Assembly: GCA_022708765.1 (NCBI GenBank)
Contig: JAKIYB010000098.1
Coordinates: 1-11,176, forward strand
Origin: Armatimonadota bacterium
Lineage (GTDB): Bacteria > Armatimonadota > Hebobacteria > CAIYQO01
DNA length: 11,176 bases
Direction of reading: 5' to 3'
Of the stretch, positions 8,285-11,176 are shown piece by piece. The position numbers and the translations under genes were made by a program. Positions within the stretch are counted from its first letter, which is position 1; the number at the start of each line of letters is the position of its first letter. The notes under the pieces are model-generated. The model was given only the letters and a program-made list of their open reading frames with translations, searched no databases and was not told the DNA's origin.

Positions 8285-8302
8285 GGCGTATCTCTCTCAT
8301 AC

Positions 8303-8319
8303 ATAACGTTATAGCTATA
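8303..8319. promoter_or_regulatory. Two overlapping 10-bp palindromes, candidate operator
   Basis: ATAACGTTAT (8303-8312) and TATAGCTATA (8310-8319) are each perfect palindromes and share three bases. They lie between the -10 box and the start codon of the DUF2892 gene, covering the predicted transcription start. AT-rich dyads at this position are common for ArsR/BigR-type repressors, but assignment to a regulator family is a guess. Confidence 0.45.
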
Positions 8320-8347
8320 TATTAGAAAAGAGGAGGGCTGGCGTCAA
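8319..8347 (-). promoter_or_regulatory. Predicted sigma70-like promoter of the DUF2892 gene
   Basis: On the minus strand, TTGACG (8342-8347, 5 of 6) is followed by exactly 17 nt and TAATAT (8319-8324, 4 of 6). Transcription would start near 8312, within the overlapping palindromes, 28 nt before the ATG. It lies just after the yqeG stop at 8370, so the two genes need not share a transcript. Confidence 0.6.
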
Positions 8348-8369
8348 GCTCTACGGGACGCAATGATTA

Positions 8370-8888
8370 TCACCAGCGCGCTTCACGGCCGATGAGACGT
8401 TCTAACGGACGCTGCACGAGGCGGGCGGGAAGGGCTTCACGGGTGGACTTCGGTTCGACCAGCATGGTGAAAAGGCCAAGGCGATTGGCGCCGATGATGT
8501 CGGTGAGTACCATGTCGCCGATCATCACCGTAGACTCCGGTACCGTGCTTAACAGTGCCATGCCGCGACGGTAGCCGCCGGCGAGGGGTTTTAGCGCGCG
8601 TGTCACCCACGGAATGTCCAGATGGTCGGCGATGGGACGGACGCGGTTGGCGTTACTGGCATTGGTGAGGATGCACGCCCGCAGCCCATGGCCCTTTGCG
8701 CAGGCGATCCACTCCGCCACGCCGGGGAAGATGGCCGGGCTGCGCCAGGGCGCCAGCGTATTATCGAGATCGAGCATCACACCACGGATGCCACATGCGA
8801 TCAGGCGCGCGCAGTCAATCTCTGGTACGCTTGACGCCGTCCAGTGCGGGCGGAAAGACTCAGCAATCGTCTTGAAGAAATTAAACAC
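8370..8888 (-). CDS. yqeG: YqeG-family HAD-IIIA phosphatase, probably leaderless GTG start
   Basis: A HAD-superfamily phosphatase of the YqeG type, a cytoplasmic protein; the related mitochondrial Gep4 is a phosphatidylglycerophosphate phosphatase, but the bacterial substrate is not settled. With the start at 8888 (172 residues), motif I is MLDLDNTLAP with nucleophile and acid Asp at 40 and 42. Motif II is ILTNAS, the motif III Lys is in KPLAGG, and motif IV is MIGDMVLTD. All catalytic positions are intact. Two GTG starts are possible. The one at 8921 adds 11 unconserved residues and sits over the promoter spacer. The one at 8888 lies 7 nt after a perfect TATAAT, where transcription should begin, implying a leaderless mRNA. 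Divergent from the lipid kinase; a phospholipid link between the two is suggestive only. Confidence 0.9.
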   Translation of the reverse strand: MFNFFKTIAESFRPHWTASSVPEIDCARLIACGIRGVMLDLDNTLAPWRSPAIFPGVAEWIACAKGHGLRACILTNASNANRVRPIADHLDIPWVTRALKPLAGGYRRGMALLSTVPESTVMIGDMVLTDIIGANRLGLFTMLVEPKSTREALPARLVQRPLERLIGREARW

Positions 8889-8899
8889 GACTGTATTAT
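8872..8899 (+). promoter_or_regulatory. Predicted promoter of the lipid kinase gene
   Basis: On the plus strand, TTGAAG (8872-8877, 4 of 6) is followed by 16 nt and TATTAT (8894-8899, 5 of 6). Transcription would start near 8906 and give a leader of about 109 nt that includes the strong hairpin at 8958-8989. The -10 overlaps that of yqeG on the opposite strand almost completely, while the -35 lies inside the yqeG coding start. Confidence 0.45.
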
Positions 8900-8923
8900 A
8901 CGTCTTAGTGCGGGAGGTCACAA
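8895..8923 (-). promoter_or_regulatory. Predicted sigma70-like promoter of yqeG
   Basis: On the minus strand, TTGTGA (8918-8923, 4 of 6), a 17-nt spacer and a perfect TATAAT (8895-8900). The predicted first transcribed base is at or next to the G of the GTG at 8888. Confidence 0.6.
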
Positions 8924-8957
8924 GACATGTTCTTCCGACGGGGTATCAGAATGTGCG

Positions 8958-8989
8958 CGCGTGGGCGGCATACCCGGGCCGCCCACGCG
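8958..8989. repeat. Perfect 12-bp GC-rich hairpin in the lipid kinase leader
   Basis: Arms CGCGTGGGCGGC (8958-8969) and GCCGCCCACGCG (8978-8989) match perfectly around the 8-nt loop ATACCCGG. It lies 25 nt upstream of the ATG of the lipid kinase gene. Six loop bases (ATACCC, 8970-8975) are complementary to GGGTAT at 8941-8946, which would allow an H-type pseudoknot. No T-run follows on either strand, so it is not a standard terminator. Confidence 0.7.
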
Positions 8990-9014
8990 GCAGAACTGAC
9001 TGGTAGCCCACATC

Positions 9015-9947
9015 ATGGAAGCGCACGCGGTAAAAGACGAACTCGAACGGCGCATCCGCGCGGAGCGCCGGGTTGCGGTCATTATCAACGCGCAATCCCG
9101 CCGGGGTCAGCGGCTGGGGATGGCGGCCATCGCGCGCCTGGAGGCGGCGGATTATGCCGTCAGCGGTCACTTCATGCGAAATCCGCTCTACTTGCGGCGT
9201 CGGATCGAGGGGGTTGTCGCGGAAGGCTATCAGTTCATCATCCTCGGTGGCGGCGACGGTACCATCAGTTCGTCCACCTACGCTTTCGCGGAGCGCGATC
9301 TCGTACTCGGCATCCTGCCATTGGGCACCGGCAACAGCTTCGCGCGCTCGCTGGGCATCCCACTTACGCTGTCCGGCGCGCTGGACGTGCTGCTGCAGGG
9401 CAAGGTGGCGGATGTGGACCTGGGGAAGGTTGGCCGCGACTACTTCGCCAATATCGTGGATATCGGTCTGTCGGGTGAGATGGCGTGGGGGACGCCGCGT
9501 GCTTTGAAACGCGCACTGGGCGTCTTCGCGTACGTCTACGTCGGCCTGCGGCTATTATGGCGTCATCGGCCGTTTCTCGCACGGTTTACTTCCGGCGGCG
9601 ATACACGCGTTACCTACACCCACGAGATCATCATTGCCAATGGGCGCTACTACGGTGAGAGCCTGCTTGGGGGGAGCGCTTCGGTGGAAAATCGCCGTTT
9701 GGTGGTGTATACCATGGAGGCGGTGAGCCGCTGGCAGCTTGCCCGTCTCTGGCTCGCATTTCTGCTGCGAAAACGCGTGCCTCTCGCCGGCATGCCGCAT
9801 TTTGAAACGCGCGCCGTCACCGTGGAGACAGAACCACCGCAATACATTGACCTTGATGGTGAAGAAACAGTCCGCACCCCCGCTCACTTCACCGTGGCGC
9901 CGAACGCGCTCTACGTGATGGTGCCGCGGGAGTTTGCGGATCAGTAG
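9015..9947 (+). CDS. Diacylglycerol kinase/sphingosine kinase-like lipid kinase (YegS/DagK family)
   Basis: Soluble, membrane-associated lipid kinase that phosphorylates diacylglycerol or a related lipid with ATP; 310 residues, the usual length. The DAGK catalytic domain begins RVAVIINAQSRRG (19-31, a variant of the INPxSGxG motif). The nucleotide-binding GGGDGT is at 78-83, and PLGTGNSFA at 102-110 is the second signature. The C-terminal beta-sandwich has DIGLSGE, then IIANGRYYG and IDLDGEE near the end, where family members carry the VDGE motif. The only plausible start is the ATG at 9015. It has a weak Shine-Dalgarno (GGTAG) and lies 25 nt after a strong hairpin, so translation may be controlled by leader structure. 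It is the only plus-strand gene, divergent from yqeG and convergent with the dinB-like gene. Lipid substrate not determinable. Confidence 0.92.
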   Translation: MEAHAVKDELERRIRAERRVAVIINAQSRRGQRLGMAAIARLEAADYAVSGHFMRNPLYLRRRIEGVVAEGYQFIILGGGDGTISSSTYAFAERDLVLGILPLGTGNSFARSLGIPLTLSGALDVLLQGKVADVDLGKVGRDYFANIVDIGLSGEMAWGTPRALKRALGVFAYVYVGLRLLWRHRPFLARFTSGGDTRVTYTHEIIIANGRYYGESLLGGSASVENRRLVVYTMEAVSRWQLARLWLAFLLRKRVPLAGMPHFETRAVTVETEPPQYIDLDGEETVRTPAHFTVAPNALYVMVPREFADQ

Positions 9948-9966
9948 TCGAGGTATGCATCATACT

Positions 9967-10003
9967 GGGCGCACACTCATCGGCACGCACAACACCTGCG
10001 CCC
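9967..10003. repeat. Hairpin in the convergent gap, possible dispersed repeat
   Basis: GGGCGCA (9967-9973) and TGCGCCC (9997-10003) form a perfect 7-bp stem with a 23-nt loop between two convergent genes. It could serve as a two-way terminator, although no T-run is present. On the minus strand the segment starts GTAGGGGCGCAGG, which from memory resembles short repeats scattered through intergenic regions of some environmental bacteria. A single copy is visible here, so this is unproven. Confidence 0.4.
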
Positions 10004-10013
10004 CTACTACCTT

Positions 10014-10493
10014 TCACTTCCATGCCGCGCGCGGGATGTTACGTCGCCGCAATTCGGCGTGCAACTCTCCCAGATGGTGTTGCGTGTGACGCAACAAATA
10101 GAGGAAGGTGTCAAGCCTGGTACCCCCTGTCCAGGGGAAGACTGGATCGGATGCGTTTAGATCATCATCGGATAGCGCGGTTAACCGCGTATCAACAAGC
10201 TCCGCGATCTTCTCCAGCAATGATAATATCCCGGCATGGTCAGGGAGTTCCGCGACTGGTGATCCTTCCCAATTGCCGGCATAGTGGCGTCCCCACGGAA
10301 ATTGATCGGCGGGAATGATGCCCGTGTAGAAATCGGCCGTCTCGAATGCGTGGCAGGCGTGGCGCACCGGAGTGAGGTAGTCCAGATCCCCACTCCGCCA
10401 TTCCGCTTCGGGGATATTACCAATCTCTGAGCGCCACATGGCCCATACACGGGCAAATTGGTTACGCAGTGTAGTGACGATGTGATTATTCAT
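10014..10493 (-). CDS. DinB-fold putative metal-dependent protein
   Basis: A 159-residue DinB/YfiT-like four-helix-bundle protein. Members bind a metal through three histidines and are mostly of unknown function; some use thiols such as bacillithiol or mycothiol as cosubstrates. The usual layout is visible: helix 1 (5-25), helix 2 with RHACHAFETADFY (44-56; His45 or His48 as first ligand), helix 3 (87-107), and helix 4 with RHTQHHLGELH (135-145; His136 and His140 spaced as ligands). The ATG at 10493 has AGGA with 6 nt spacing. The frame is open upstream to 10604, but that stretch runs through the nested inverted repeat and does not look like protein. It ends convergent with the lipid kinase gene. 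A weak TTGACC-17-TAAGAA promoter may lie near 10660-10690. Specific function unknown. Confidence 0.85.
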   Translation of the reverse strand: MNNHIVTTLRNQFARVWAMWRSEIGNIPEAEWRSGDLDYLTPVRHACHAFETADFYTGIIPADQFPWGRHYAGNWEGSPVAELPDHAGILSLLEKIAELVDTRLTALSDDDLNASDPVFPWTGGTRLDTFLYLLRHTQHHLGELHAELRRRNIPRAAWK

Positions 10494-10540
10494 GATGCTT
10501 CCTGAGAAACTGTCTTGGAAGCGTTCAGAACCATCTCGCT

Positions 10541-10633
10541 GAGGCTGGTTCTTGCTGGGCGTTGTTGGATTTGCTGGCATGTATGACCTCATACACTCTC
10601 GCAAATCCGCCTAGCCCACCGCGAACCAGCCTC
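10541..10633. repeat. 93-bp nested imperfect inverted repeat upstream of the dinB-like gene
   Basis: Four paired blocks are nested in order. GAGGCTGGTTC (10541-10551) pairs with 10623-10633; TGGGC (10556-10560) with 10614-10618; GGATTTGC (10567-10574) with 10601-10608; and TGTATGA (10580-10586) with 10589-10595. That gives 31 perfect base pairs, broken by short internal loops, with a 2-nt apex. It fills most of the 226-nt gap between the SUMF1-like and dinB-like genes. It could be a structured leader or small RNA, or a remnant of a MITE-like palindromic element. No obvious target-site duplication or second copy is seen in the window. Confidence 0.7.
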
Positions 10634-10719
10634 GGTGATCTGGCCCTGAACACTTTCAATACCGTTTCTTACACACAATAATGAAGATGGTCAAGATAGC
10701 ATCTGCCGCTATTGATGGG

Positions 10720-11176
10720 TCAGCGCGGCGCTGTGCCATTGACGGCGCAGCGGAAGCCGCCGTCGTCGTGGTAGGTGAGGTCGGGGGCTTCGGCATTGCG
10801 GGTGGTGGTGCGCAGGCTTTTACTGGAACTGCCCCAGGAGCCACCGCGCAGGACGCGCATTTCGCCGAACGCTGGGCCGGTCGGATTCTTCGTGGGCGCG
10901 TCTTCATAATATTCGGGATTGTACCAATCCTGCACCCATTCCCAGACGTTGCCGGCCATATCGTGCGCGCCATACGGGCTGGCGCTCTGTGGATAACTGC
11001 CGACCGGGGCAGCTTTCATGCTCTGATGACCGCCGCCGACCTGCTGGTGGTCCGACCAGTTGTTGCATTTCTCTTCGTCCCAGGCATCGCCCCAGGGGAA
11101 GATGCGGCCGTCGTCGCCGCGTGCGGCTTTTTCCCATTCCGCCTCGGTGGGTAGGCGGACGCCGGCCCATTTCGCG
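10720..11176 (-). CDS. SUMF1/formylglycine-generating-enzyme-like domain protein, 3' part
   Basis: Only the C-terminal 152 residues are present; the gene continues past the right edge in the frame beginning AKWAGVRLPTEAEWE. Clear FGE-sulfatase domain signatures follow in order: LPTEAEWEKAARG, FPWGDAWDEEKCNNW, YGAHDMAGNVWEWVQDWY, RVLRGGSW and GGFRCAVN near the end. In true formylglycine-generating enzymes, two copper-binding cysteines lie just after the RGGSW-like motif. Here that segment reads GSSSKSLRTTTRN with no cysteine, so oxidation of sulfatase cysteines is unlikely. The domain is also used in non-FGE proteins such as ergothioneine or ovothiol synthase partners, kinase-fused receptors and phage diversity proteins; the missing N-terminus prevents choosing. 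The stop is at 10720, with no convincing terminator before the nested repeat. Confidence 0.88.
   Translation of the reverse strand, partial: AKWAGVRLPTEAEWEKAARGDDGRIFPWGDAWDEEKCNNWSDHQQVGGGHQSMKAAPVGSYPQSASPYGAHDMAGNVWEWVQDWYNPEYYEDAPTKNPTGPAFGEMRVLRGGSWGSSSKSLRTTTRNAEAPDLTYHDDGGFRCAVNGTAPR

Noticed and set aside
8052..8300. Longer alternative frame over the DUF2892 gene
   Set aside because: It reads a His/Arg-rich shadow; the 63-residue frame has two membrane helices and the DUF2892 pattern.
7425..8306. A 293-codon open frame on the plus strand opposite the UroD-like and DUF2892 genes
   Set aside because: It is antisense to two well-supported genes, has no family-like motifs and arises from GC-rich codon bias.
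8927..9478. A plus-strand frame starting in the yqeG-kinase gap
   Set aside because: It is Arg/Gly/His-rich and overlaps the lipid kinase in another frame, where GGGDGT and PLGTGN prove the true frame.
10696..10712. ATAGC/GCTAT hairpin after the SUMF1-like gene as a terminator
   Set aside because: Only 5 bp, AT-rich and without a following T-run.

Overview
The window is about 11 kb of GC-rich bacterial chromosome with no tRNA, rRNA, CRISPR array, integrase or transposase. It holds ten gene loci: nine genes plus one long gene split by a frameshift. All but one lie on the minus strand. Shine-Dalgarno sites (GGAGG, GAGGTG), sigma70-like promoters and the gene families fit a free-living bacterium. 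The mix of a KtrAB potassium system, YqeG-type HAD phosphatase, UroD-like protein, very large secreted heparinase-like protein, DinB and SUMF1-domain proteins recalls Armatimonadota or Planctomycetota/Chloroflexota relatives. That placement is a low-confidence inference from gene content, because no marker gene is present.

Layout from the right end, mostly in the direction of minus-strand transcription. 10720-11176 is the 3' part of a SUMF1/FGE-like gene that enters from beyond the right edge. 10494-10719 is non-coding and holds a 93-bp nested inverted repeat. 10014-10493 is a DinB-fold gene. 9948-10013 is a short convergent gap with a hairpin. 9015-9947 (+) is a diacylglycerol/lipid kinase, divergent from a yqeG-like phosphatase gene at 8370-8888. 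The two appear to share one symmetric -10 element. 8093-8284 is a tiny Cys-rich DUF2892 membrane protein with its own promoter and two overlapping palindromes at the predicted start of transcription. 6903-7976 is a UroD-superfamily protein. 2932-6761 is a secreted polysaccharide-lyase-like gene broken by one frameshift near 5285. 2235-2822 is a conserved protein of unknown function. 2110-20 is the ktrB-ktrA operon for potassium uptake.

Functionally, ktrB-ktrA is a clear two-gene unit (channel plus nucleotide-binding gating ring). The UroD-like gene and the lyase-like gene are adjacent and co-directional, which suggests a carbohydrate-utilisation locus, but no transporter or regulator is present to prove it. 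The other genes look like independent housekeeping or stress genes with their own promoters.

I see no convincing undescribed multi-gene system. The most interesting material is small-scale: the shared -10 with an apparently leaderless yqeG, a hairpin with pseudoknot potential in the lipid kinase leader, palindromes on the ktrBA and DUF2892 promoters, the nested repeat before dinB, and the UroD-like and SUMF1-like proteins that lack the usual catalytic or metal-binding residues of their families.
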